Part shown: positions 47,256 to 64,000 of the stretch, piece by piece
Layout: every line of letters begins with the position of its first letter
Position numbering within the stretch: the stretch's first letter is position 1
Assembly (NCBI RefSeq): GCF_011075055.1
Contig: NW_025401156.1
Span: 1 to 64,000, forward strand
Direction: 5' to 3'
Source: Mangifera indica
Taxonomy: Eukaryota > Streptophyta > Magnoliopsida > Sapindales > Anacardiaceae
Length of the DNA stretch: 64,000 nt
Translations under genes and position numbers: made by a program
The notes under the pieces: model-generated
The model's database searches: none
Told to the model about the DNA's origin: nothing
What the model saw: the letters and a program-made list of their open reading frames with translations, nothing else

Positions 47256-49550
47256 TTAGTGGCTGGTGGGAATAGGGGAATGTTCTTTACATTGATTTCT
47301 TTTAGCTAATGAAATATGTTTAACTTTTCTTCCCCAAACTGATTCATGCAGAGAGAGCTTTCTTGAACCATCCAATAGCTCAGGGCTTGGGTTATTGCAA
47401 TTTGAAGAAATCCATCCAATCTGCTGCTTCTCGTTGTTGTAGATTACCAATTTGTCTTGCATAGAAATGTCTGAACAGCAGAGTAGAAAGAGGAAATTAG
47501 ATTGTCAAAAGGAAGGAAAATGAAAGAAAACAGCAGTTTTTGTTACCCCCAATAAGGTTTAAATCTTGCAGCCCTACTTCAGCACCATTCAAAATTCCCA
47601 AGCATACATTTCCAAGTTCCTGAAAAAGAGAAGATCATTAAGTATGCTTTGTTTTTTCTTTCCTAAAATGTTTCTAATAAAAATTTTAATAAACAACTCC
47701 ACTGATATGCTCACTGAGACAATGAGATAAGCTCTGGGAGATAGCTCCAGGAGGGCATTTTCCGCCGCTGTGAAGCTCAGATGCAGGGGCTTGAAGTAGT
47801 GTTTGACATCACTAACAGTTTTGAAAGGTTTTGGGCCTTTCCAGCAGATCGAGAGGGCTGGATCTCTCGTTTCTATTAATGGCTTCCCTTTCAAATCTCT
47901 ACTCAACTGAGATACATAAAAGTGATTAGTGCTTGTACCAAAGTTTTGTCAAATGATACTGAGACCAACTAAAAAAGGATAATGAGAATGCGGTAACCCA
48001 CTTCTCTTCTCACCATGTCCAGGGTGGTTTTGTAAGCTTGGGGATCAAAGTAGGTGTAGGTGCTGCCACTGTCAAAAATTACTTGAAGGCCCTTTACACC
48101 AGTAGCCTTACGATCGTATAGAAGTTCTGCCTGTCCCGACGAGTACTGTTTCCTGAAATAGCATATGGGAACCAAATTATCACACAAGGCCAGTAGGACA
48201 ATATACATCAGTGCAAGAAATAAGACAAATGAAACAAGAATGAGAGAGGCTTGGGAGTGTTTACCCCGACGAACCGTGTGACATTGGTGTCCAGACTATG
48301 CCTGAAGGTGAAACAAAATCGTCTCCCAGAAATAGAAAACCTCCTCCTTGCCCACTTAAACAATGTCCTAAAACGTTCCGTGTTAGATGCAGAGCATTCA
48401 GTTGTGACATAATGCCTGCTTTGCCATTGCCGAGACCAAGAACCCCAGCTGTAGACTGATGAGGGTATGGACCAGAATATTTTTGGTCATATCCACATCT
48501 TGCGAAAAATAAGATTTTACAGTGAGCACTTACGTAATCAAATGTAATTAATCGTAAGAAGCAAGTTCGACAAACTAAAGATTTTGCTTCAGGCTCAAGC
48601 CATATCAAATGTGATTAACTAGTGACTCCTCTGCCAAATCACAAAGTCTGCAGAAATATGATTATAGAGGTTGGCAAAAGAAAGAACAACAAAATTACCC
48701 ACCCGAAGCCTAAACGGGGAATAAGCTGAGAGCCCTTGGTAGGTCTTAGAGAAAACTGGTCGCTAACCAACACTCCGCGGGATGAACTATGATCAGCATA
48801 CTCAATCTTGTAGTTACATAGGTCATTTGGACTCTTATTCAGGGGTTTTCCCGACGCTTGAATAGCTTTGCAAAGGGGATCGTCAGAGGAGATAAAGTTG
48901 TTATTGGGTTTGTAGAGAGAACCGCGAGGCTGCACAATAACCAACATGGAAAAATTAACAAGATGAGAGCGTGATATGCTGCATCTGAACACAAGCTTAC
49001 ACTATGGTTTTTTAATGACAATCTTACCTGCGTACAATTTTGACAAGGTGCTTCACATTGAACCCAAGTGAGGTCACTGCCAGTGTCAAAATCAAGCTCG
49101 AAGTTCTTGGGTGGGTTGCCTATTTGAAGAGACACAGAGTAGCCCCTGGTGATTGAAAACAAACATTTATTTGCAAGAAAGCGAAGTTGTGATGAGCAAA
49201 ATTCACTGTATAATCAAAAACTAAGACTGCAGAACGACAAATAAAGAGAGAACAAAGAAAATATATGATAGGAAAGAACGTAAACACAGCCCAATAAAAA
49301 CCCAAATATCAGCAATAAACTTCACAGAAACAGCATTTCAAGAATAAAACTAAACATACCCATGAGGATAAACATTCCCGGTAACAGGAAAAACAATAGT
49401 TGAGCCAGCATTTCGAGGAGGCGTTGACTTGGTTGACATTCGCTTGCTTGGAGGCTGACTTGAATCCGAGAGACACTCTTGAAAAGTTGTCGCAAGCATG
49501 GCTAGCGAAAGCAACAGCACCGTCATCATTCTTTTGCTTTTTCTCTCCAT
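47256..49550 (-). CDS. nucellin-like aspartic protease (pepsin family A1)
   Basis: Predicted secreted or vacuolar aspartic endopeptidase of the plant nucellin/Asp1 type. Eight exons: 49360-49550, 49028-49145, 48703-48929, 48265-48498, 48002-48152, 47715-47906, 47547-47619, 47256-47470, giving 466 residues. A signal peptide is visible (MMTVLLLSLAMLATTF, about 8-23). The first catalytic motif is DTGS (84-87) in FELDFDTGSDLTWVQC, followed by the Cys-rich nucellin loop CEAPCQNCTQ. The second is DSGS (284-287) in QVIFDSGSTYTYF. YADHSSSRGVL lies in the flap region. The C-terminal exon reads DISMQDKLVIYNNEKQQIGW. Start ATG 49550 is used because upstream codons lack an ATG. The donor of exon 5 (GAA then GTGGGT) is chosen because it alone keeps the frame. 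Neighbours match Arabidopsis At1g77480 or At1g44130. Confidence 0.9.
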
Positions 49551-50280
49551 TTTTTCTCTCAAGGTTTTTTATGAAAGAAAAGAAAACAAAGGCACTCTCA
49601 AGTTACAATTTGAAGAAGAGGGTTCAGTTTATATATTGATTTCGTAATACAAGTGGGTCTAATTTAGTCTGGCCTAAAGGAAAAGTTAATTCTTGGCTAT
49701 GCCCGAATATGCAAGTCAGAGGAAGACTGTAGTAGCTAGTGGCTGCCTAAGCTTTCTAATTGTTGAATAACTCTTACTTGACATAGCTTTTTCACGTTTC
49801 AACGAACAAGCCAATATATAAATATATGTATGTAATATTAATGGTGGTCATTGTCAGCCATTAAAGGAAAGTTGAAATTAAAATTTTCCTACTAAATCGA
49901 GCCCTTTTCATCTTCATCTTCTTCATCTTATGCAAGAGATGGCATCTTATGTAGTTGTCATTTTGAATTTGGGTTGTCATTTTCACGTCCACAAAGCTAA
50001 ACCCAAAGACTCCAACTCTCCCACTTGACTCAACCATGTGTTTACATATAACCCTAGTTTTTTGTATTGACATGGATGCTCGTCTCAATTTCCATCCTGA
50101 AACTTTACCAGATTCACTTCTAATATAAGAAACCCTTGCATGAAGATTAAGTTTACATATATATAGACACACACAGTAAAAAACAACTGTTGTTCTGACA
50201 AGTAATCAGAACCCTAAAAAATTTTATTATTAATGCCATTAATATTAAGATTAGAAGAGAAAAAAATTTTAAAAACTGAA

Positions 50281-50375
50281 AATTATTGATTATGAATAGT
50301 GTTATTATATCATTGAATAGTTTTAAATTAAAGATAAAATAATATCCAATTATATAATAACATATTATTATGCTT
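50281..50375. repeat. AT-rich palindromic MITE, copy 4
   Basis: GTTATTATATCATTGAATAG, TTTTAAATTAAAGATAAAAT, AATATCCAATTATATAATAAC: the palindromic core shared with the other copies. Shorter arms than copies 1 and 5. Confidence 0.5.
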
Positions 50376-51308
50376 TCACTTTATTTATTAAATAGAATGT
50401 TTTGCTTAAATTTTTAATTAATCGTAAAGAATACATTATTTTTTTAATAATATTTTAATAAATTAAAATATTTAAAAGATAGATTTTCTTTATCAATTTA
50501 ATTTATTATTTTACTGTTTTTTTACTTGATCACATTATACATATTAATTATAAAAAAATTGTAAGTTTAAAAATTATCTTTTCCAGCGCAAGAACAACTT
50601 TTTATGCATTCCTTGAAGAAAATCGGGCTTGATTTCTTCAAGCCCAGATCGGAAAAAATTTTAGGCTTGGGCTTCTGACTAATTTCGAACATGTCCATTT
50701 AACTTTTAAAAACTTTCAAATCCCCCTGTAATTTTTAAAACCTATGAAAACATCCTACTAAATGAAATTTTGGTTGCACCTGTGAATATGAATGTAACAT
50801 TTAAACTTATTTCAAATATGAAACAAATTAACAAGCACTATCTAAATATAACATTAATATGAATTAACAAGGGTTACACTTTTTAGGCCTATTGGAGTTT
50901 GAACAATCTTTGTTCAAGTCTAACTCGATAACTTAATATATAAATTTATTTTATTCAAGTTCACTTGAATTCGAATTTTGTATGATCTGAAACTATTTTT
51001 TTGGGTGGTCAAATAATCAGGCCTTGGGCTTATTCGACCCAATTGGTAAGTTTATTTAGATCGGTTTTATACTTTAAATCAAATTACACATATCTCTACT
51101 CATAGACATTTAGTATGTTGTTAAACTCTTTTTTTTGTCAATTTACAATAGGAAAGAGGTGATTAGTCATATTATCTACATGCAAATCAATCCAAAACAT
51201 GAGTGGAAAAAGACTCTTTGTGTTATCAAATGAACCCTCAAAGTTCAAAACTTTATAACAAAAACCTTTCTTTCTTAACCTTATGACATTAATATTAGGC
51301 TTATAAAA

Positions 51309-51467
51309 CACTTTTATTATGTGTACAACTTTATGCATAAATAAAAACGTGTCATTATATGATTGGATAATTAAAATTTAAAGATAAAATAATATTTAAT
51401 CACATGATGACACATCATTATTTATATACAGAGTTGTAGACAAAAGTTATTAATATAATTTTATTGC
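51309..51467. repeat. AT-rich palindromic MITE, copy 5 (best preserved)
   Basis: Left arm GTGTACAACTTTATGCATAA (51321 on) faces a right arm whose reverse complement is GTCTACAACTCTGTATATAA. The inner core GTGTCATTATATGATTGGAT faces AATCACATGATGACACATCA. The element could therefore fold almost end to end. The right flank ATAATTTTATTGC matches the end of copy 1. Confidence 0.65.
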
Positions 51468-52027
51468 TTTACTATTTTACCATAACCAATAACATCTCAA
51501 ATATATAATAAAATGACATTCATGATACAATTTTTAAACTATAAAGGTTTATTTAAACGTTGTGAAAATTATATAATATACCAATAATTATAATATTCTC
51601 CCCTATCATAAGAGAAACAAAAATATAATATAATATTATGATAATTGTGGTAAACCATGCATTCTGGTGAATAAAGTGGCGTCTTTCATGGTAGATCCTA
51701 AACCCCAGATTGGCATACCAACAGGTGCCCGTGTCCGTGCCTCCTCCATTCATGAACCAAAAAGGAAAGATTCCACCTTTCGTTTTCCCCTCCGTAAATT
51801 TTACCACCCCCAGTCGTAAAAGACTTCAAGACTTAAGACAGTAACACTATTGCTGAACCCTCAGATATTCAACTACCCAGATATTCACAGGCGGGCGGCC
51901 ATAAGGTGCATTTGTCAATCTTCTTTCATATGATAAAACCCTAAATTTGAATACTGTTTATGCATGGCATGAAAAAGAAAGCAAAGGTTAAGATGTATTG
52001 ATGATCTGAATTTAATTTAATTTCCAG

Positions 52028-52921
52028 GAGGCTCTTAAGGAAAATTCGGATAATGGAATCTACACTAATAGATACATGGTGGGCCATAACCACGACCCTC
52101 CAACGGGTCCCGGTTGTTTCTTCGGACACCGTAGCACCGATAAAAGCTTTCATTTTCCGTTATCAAGAAGCTGAAGCAGATGGAAGGACCATTCACCAAT
52201 ACCATCGCCGGCGTCTTCTCCATTTAGAAGCTGGAGTCGGAAGAACGATATGGACGAATCAACTATCAAAGGGTTCCCAGCAGCGTCTATCTCCCGAAAT
52301 GCAAGCCGAAGGAGCACCACCAACCCCATCATGTTTTCGAACTCGACGGGGTTGGTAAAGCCACCGCCTATTCAGAGAAACTCGAGTGCACTCTCAAATG
52401 GATACATATAGTATTGTTGATTGCAATCTGGTTTCCAGAAACTTGATAGTTGATTATCTTACCATTTTGGCAGGCAAGCAAATCAAGAGGAAGAATGGGT
52501 ATCAATAAAAGTGAAGCCAGGATGGAAAGAAGGAACAAAGATAACATTTGAAGGGATGGGAAATGAGGTTCCAGGAGGATGTCACCCAGCTGACATAACC
52601 TTTGTGATTGCAGAGAAACAGCTTAATTTGTTTAGGAGAGAAGGCGATGATTTGGAGTTGGTAGTAGACATACCTCTAGTTGACGCTCTTTCGGGTTGCA
52701 CCATTCCAATTCCTCTGCTGGACGGGAAGAAGATGGATTTGAGTATTGGTGAAATCGTCCATCCTGGCTAGGAAAAGATCATTGAAGGACAAGGCATGCC
52801 AACCAAAGATGAAAGACAGAGAGGTAATTTAAAATTGCATTTCCTAGGTAATTCCCCCGATGAACTAACAGATGATCAACGTTCCGATGTTCTTAGAATT
52901 TTGAAGCGTAATGTTGATTGA
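52028..52921 (+). pseudogene. DnaJ/HSP40 C-terminal (type II, J-protein) pseudogene
   Basis: Two blocks keep clear similarity to plant class B DnaJ proteins. The first (from 52028, after a TTTCCAG acceptor) opens EALKENSDNGIY and later reads SRNASRRS, TNPIMFSNSTGLVKPPPIQR. The second (from 52474) reads SIKVKPGWKEGTKITFEGMG, ADITFVIAEK, LFRREGDDLELVVDIPLVDA and later EGQGMPTKDE. Damage: an in-frame TGA at 52172-52174; loss of one base at 52376-52381, where KPPPIQR should run on into LECTL; about 20 codons missing between LECTL and the second block (the ELC...RD region); and a TAG at 52769-52771 where the family has PGY/PGF. The frame then continues open to TGA 52919-52921. No J domain is found upstream. 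The intact family stimulates Hsp70; this copy cannot. Its position matches Arabidopsis At1g44160 (DnaJ peptide-binding protein) next to ALDH3H1. Confidence 0.75.
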
Positions 52922-53347
52922 TTTGTATAGTTCAATCTTTAATTAATATATTCGAAACAAGGACTATTGAATCTATTATGTTTTCATTTCTCGGTGATTA
53001 GCTCGGTATGACCACCTATACTCTTTCTTTTATTTTTTATAATTATAGTTGAAATATCGATTTACATATAATTCAAATCATTTTTTTCAATTTGATTTAA
53101 ATAAACTCTCAAATCGCACTCAACCGAATGGTATACATCCCTATCATAAACACATTTCGCTTGTAAAATATAAACAAATAGCTTCAGCACACTTTAATTG
53201 CACGTAACACATTCAAACATAATCAATCTCGGTCAAATTGAAAACACACAAAGTACACACTGCAATCTGAACCGATTGAGTTTTATGAAAATATGCAAAG
53301 AATTACACGAGAACTTGCACCAAGAGACTAACATCCACAGATCTTTT
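52922..53347. other. convergent spacer between DnaJ relict and ALDH3
   Basis: Contains AT-rich sequence and the ALDH 3' untranslated region. Nothing else is supported. Confidence 0.4.
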
Positions 53348-60254
<6,907 letters not shown>

Positions 60255-62895
60255 ATTTGCACAAACAAACAAACAAACAAGAACTGAAACAATTCACAAA
60301 AACGGATTCAGATCCTGTTTTTGAAGATAAAGCGTAAAGGAGGTGATATCAAGGTAATTGTGTCAATGACGAAAGGTGTTACGAATTTAAAATAAAATAA
60401 TGATGGATGATGGCATTAGCAAGGTCCAGAGAGAGTGGTCGTGAGCAGCGGCGTATCCTGGGCGTTATCTGCGGGAGTGTGATGCCTTGTATTATTGCTG
60501 TAATACAAGCGCGTGGGTTCACACCATGTTTTGGGAGGTGGTGTGGTTCAGTGAGGTAAGCTCCTTTTACTGGATGTGGATTAGATTGTGATGTGAGCTT
60601 TAAGAATGTGAATTGGTTCGGTTCTTGTGCCATTCTGGAGATAGTACGACAATTTTGAAGAAAATTTTGTATAAACGACGTCATTGCCAGCAGTATTTTA
60701 TTTATTTACGAAAAAAAGTTATTGGAGTAATGGGATTTGCCAACATTACGGGAAGTTTTTTTTTTTTAAATAAATAATGAGAGTGTGAAACAAACGAGAT
60801 ATTTTAAATATTTAAATAATATTTTTTTGATATATTTATTTATGCATTTAAATAATCAAAGGTATTATCCATTTTTCATAAAATCATGTTTTGGCATGGT
60901 AATGACGTAAGCAAATGGTGACCATATGTTAATCTCGTTGTGGCCCTAATAAGTGGAAGGAATCGTTGGGAAATGATACGGATTCACTGTTGTCCTGTAA
61001 CTAATATTGTTAAAATTAGACTGACTCTCAAATAGATTACTTTAATAATTTATAATTCAATCAATCAATTTTAATCTAAATCATTATAATAAAATAAATA
61101 ATCATAAATAAATGAATTAATATTTTTATAATATTATATAATTATTCTATTAATTAATATAAGTTTCATTTATTAAATATTCTTAAATTTATTACTATAT
61201 TCAAATATATTTATTTATACTAATAATGTAATACACAGTATTAAAGTAAAAATTATTTACATAAATTTCATTTGATTCATAATTAATTCTTGATGCCAAA
61301 TTTTAATAGAATAAATTCTTTTACATTTAGAAAAAAGTATTAAAAGAATTTTATAAACCGAATTTTTTATATTACTCACACAACAAATTTATATAAATAA
61401 TAAAAAATTATTTTTACCAAATTATTTTAACTAAATTAATATAAAATTATACTTAATAGCTAGCCTACCTTCTATCTTCCCAAAAAATTAATGAAATTGT
61501 TGTCTTTGAACATTGATATTTAAAATTTGATGGAGACATGTGAGAGATTTTTTGATTTTGTGTTTGATTTTTAAAATAAATCTAATTGTAGAATAGTATT
61601 AAACTTTAACCTTTTTTACATTTAATTTGAAATTTTAATATTAAAATATTAGTGTATTTAATGAAAATGAAAACTTGTAAACTTGGCTTTATCAGTTTCT
61701 TTTTTTTAATTTAGGGTCAACCGATTTTAATCGAGTTATCAAAGGTCAAAGTTTAAAAACAAACTGGACAAAACCAAAAATAGGTTCTCAATTAAACCAA
61801 TCAATCTAATCTAATTTTGAAAATACTGCAAGTAATAAAACTGGGTGGAGACAAGGAAACTTCCATCTTATAAGAACATAGATAAGAAATGAAGATTTTA
61901 GCCCCATTTGCTTGTCATCCCCTGACTTAAGGTGACGGATCTTACAAAGTTTATATACCTAATATAATTAATAAACATATAAAAGAAAAGAAATGTTTAA
62001 TGATTCTAGAAACACAAATAATTTTACACTTTCTTAAAAAGTTATAAAATTACCATTAAGGTTAATTTGGTATCCACTAATGTGAATAATAAAAGAGAAA
62101 ATAATATATATAAAAGAATATAAATGTAAATATTTTTTAATAATATATTAAGATTAAATTTTTAATTTATTAAATATAAAATTGATTATCAATCCAAATT
62201 TATCTTATTTTAGATGATTAATTTCAATTCAACATAATAATTCAGTTAAAATCAAATTATCTGTTAAAAAAATACTCGAAACAATTAAAATATCTAATAA
62301 TATCTCCATTTTAACCATATAATGGCCGCGTGTGCGCCGCTACACCCCAACTGAGCGTGTAACTGACAACAGAAATCCACCCTACCAGTTACGTTGACTC
62401 AGAGGCGTGGTAGGCATTGGGTGGTGGATTCTCATGCCTCGTACTCAAAATTAAAATTACAGTCACATGAGCAACGAAATTACTGATATTCCCCTGCGCA
62501 CGTTAAGTAAGCGCAGAATGGGCCCATCTCCACCGTTGATTGTCGCGATCGTGATGCCATCATAAGTTTCCTCAAATTAGGTTTCTTTGTTGGTATACCG
62601 AACCACGTTGTTCTTCACAATAATCACACCAAACGGATCAAGAAGTCTACTACTCTAGACTGAAGATTCAGAGTCATATTTTAAACATATTTATCATTCA
62701 TTGACTTAGTGCATGTTGGTTCATGTGATTTTATATACTTTTTTTTACATTTTTCAAGAAAATATCAATCATTTTTGACTTATTAAATACTTCTATGTTC
62801 CCTGTGTAATTCTAGATCCCAACAATAAATGTGAGAAATACTCTTTTTTTTTTTTTTTTCCTTTTGAAATGTGATATGCTTCCTTATTTATAATA
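60255..62895. other. ALDH3 promoter and AT-rich intergenic DNA
   Basis: The first few hundred bases should contain the ALDH3 promoter and leader. The rest is AT-rich without a supported gene. A GC-richer patch at about 62325-62570 stands out; it shows no recognisable coding frame and could be a promoter or an old insertion. Confidence 0.4.
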
Positions 62896-63662
62896 GGTCA
62901 AAAGATTTATTTTGATTTATTTTCAAATTTTTACCTGTATAAATTTTAAAAATTTATTCTTTTGTTAAAGTTGTTTGTTAAGATTAAGGATAAAATTATC
63001 ATTCAATAAAAAATATTAAAAAATAAAGTTTTATCTTATTTCCTTAATTTAAAAAATTAACTATTTTCTTTTATTGAAAGTTTAAAAATATACCATTTCT
63101 CTTATAAAGTTTGTATTTTTTCCCATTTCTTCTTTAGTGACTTCCCACCTATCTTCCATCAGAGATTAAAAAAGAAGGAAGGGCAACAGATCTCGTCTTT
63201 GTCTGACGCTTGAAGACGGACCTTGACCACAAGTCAAAGATCTGTTGTGTGACAAAGCTCGGTCACAAGTCAAACTTTTGTTGTGTGACAAAGCAAGACA
63301 AATTAAAGCATCTCGTGTCATCTAAGTGTTGAACGAAGATGAGATTTGTCATCCTTCCTTCTTCTTTTGTAGCCAACTAAAGATGGATGGGAAGACCAAC
63401 TCGGGTCACAAGAGAAAAAACTAGAAAAAATGCAAACCCAAAAGAGAAAAGATAATTTTTCAAACTTTGAGTGAGGGAAAATTGTTAGTTTTTTAAATTA
63501 AGAAGGAAAATAAGATAAAATTTTAGTTTTTTAAATTTTTTTTATTAAATGAAGATTTTAACAGAGAATTTTAATAAAATGATGAGTATTTAAGTTTTTA
63601 GAATTTTGTGAATAAAAATTTGAGAATAGACCAGACCTTGAATAAGAATAAGTCTTTTGGCC
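62896..63662. mobile_element. Mutator-like non-autonomous element (767 bp) with long inverted repeats and 9-bp target duplication
   Basis: The left end GGTCAAAAGATTTATT and the reverse complement of the right end, GGCCAAAAGACTTATT, match. Similarity continues inward for roughly 200 bases, for example TCAAATTTTTA, then TTTTATCTTATTT, TTAATTTAAAAAA and AAAGTTT in both arms. Flanks are TTTATAATA (62887-62895) and TTCATAATA (63663-63671), eight of nine identical. Long terminal inverted repeats with a 9-bp duplication are the signature of Mutator-like elements. The non-repetitive middle (about 63115-63430) encodes no transposase and carries a 36-bp tandem duplication (63225-63260 and 63261-63296). 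Confidence 0.8.
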
Positions 63663-63879
63663 TTCATAATATGATAAATAAAAAATGTAACATTACAAAT
63701 GTCATAGTAGCTCAAGGCCCCATGATAGTATCGTTATAAAGGTCGTGTACTTATAAGGCCGAAAGACATTCTCACCCAAGGTTTGTTAAATCCCCAAACT
63801 AATACTCGCTAAGTATTGAAAACTCAAACCTTCACCCAAGGACGATTAAAATTATCATAATCAACTAAATTTAAGAATA

Positions 63880-64000
63880 TATTTGTCATTTAACCTTTAG
63901 TTTAAAAAAATAATTTTTTACCTTGTTTTCTCACTTTAGGTTTAAAATTTAATAATTCTTTCCACTCAAAGTTTGAAAAAGTAACATTTTCAACCTACTT
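63880..64000. repeat. fragment related to the Mutator-like inverted repeat, cut by the window end
   Basis: CACTCAAAGTTTGAAAAAGT and the preceding TTTAGTTTAAAAAAATAATT resemble the inner part of the right inverted repeat of the element at 62896-63662 (reverse complement reads CTCACTCAAAGTTTGAAAAA). This may be the edge of a second related insertion that continues beyond the window. Confidence 0.4.

Larger units (their letters stand above)
49551..52027. other. intergenic region with two palindromic MITEs
   Basis: AT-rich DNA upstream of the aspartic protease gene and before the DnaJ relict. It contains palindromic MITE copies at 50281 and 51309, and a small perfect hairpin (CTTGAAGAAA at 50612 facing TTTCTTCAAG ending 50642). 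The J-domain exon expected upstream of 52028 was searched for by eye in 51500-52027 and not found. Confidence 0.45.

Noticed and set aside
50612..50642. Perfect 10-bp hairpin with an 11-base loop
   Set aside because: Too short for a miRNA precursor and expected by chance in AT-rich DNA.
52511..52771. Treating the 87-codon DnaJ-like block as a small functional gene
   Set aside because: It starts inside the domain, its stop replaces a conserved residue, and coding similarity continues past the stop to 52921.
60379..60684. 101-codon open frame on the minus strand upstream of ALDH3
   Set aside because: No motif, no splice partner and it lies where the ALDH3 promoter must be; composition looks like chance.

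Overview
This is plant nuclear DNA, and the gene set points to a eudicot, probably a rosid. The genes have many short introns with GT/AG borders, the space between them is very AT-rich, and it is full of small non-autonomous DNA transposons. No LTR-retrotransposon polyprotein, tRNA, rRNA or organelle DNA was seen. The species cannot be named from the sequence alone.

Layout. At 670-11631 (minus strand) lie two tandem GH35 beta-galactosidase genes of the BGAL16 type. The upstream copy (6420-11631) keeps a C-terminal SUEL-type lectin domain but has two one-base deletions. The downstream copy (670-6012) has an open catalytic frame, but its lectin domain has decayed and a relict last exon remains at 410-520. 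At 13086-16387 (plus) is the 20S proteasome subunit beta type-3 (PBC), and at 17394-18349 (plus) an unnamed cysteine-rich membrane protein. A NAC transcription factor of the ATAF1/NAC032 group lies at 23500-24951 (plus), behind a promoter with G-box/ABRE and DRE cores. A repeat-rich stretch (25-34 kb) holds a fragment of a histone H2A.Z pseudogene. CELLULOSE SYNTHASE INTERACTIVE 3-like lies at 34209-41995 (plus). Replication factor C subunit 3 (42927-46417) and a nucellin-type aspartic protease (47256-49550) are on the minus strand. A broken DnaJ/HSP40 C-terminal gene lies at 52028-52921 (plus), and an ALDH3-family aldehyde dehydrogenase at 53348-60254 (minus). The last 3.7 kb contains a Mutator-like element with long terminal inverted repeats.

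Gene order. From memory of the Arabidopsis map, BGAL16, PBC2, NAC032, CSI3, RFC3 and an aspartic protease are neighbours at At1g77410-At1g77480. CSI2, an aspartic protease, a DnaJ-type protein and ALDH3H1 are neighbours at At1g44120-At1g44170. The window appears to hold the union of these two paralogous Arabidopsis segments, that is, an arrangement that may be ancestral. The genes are not a functional cluster; their neighbourhood is conserved synteny.

Mobile DNA. Several transposon families can be delimited by hand. There is a 717-bp hAT-type element with a perfect 8-bp target duplication inside an intron of the upstream galactosidase, and a diverged second copy in an ALDH intron. There are PIF/Harbinger-like MITEs (TTA/TAA duplications), an AT-rich palindromic MITE family with at least five copies, and a 767-bp Mutator-like element with a 9-bp target duplication. 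Exon borders were placed by hand from splice sites, reading frame and family conservation. No search or alignment program was run, and statements about homologues come from memory.
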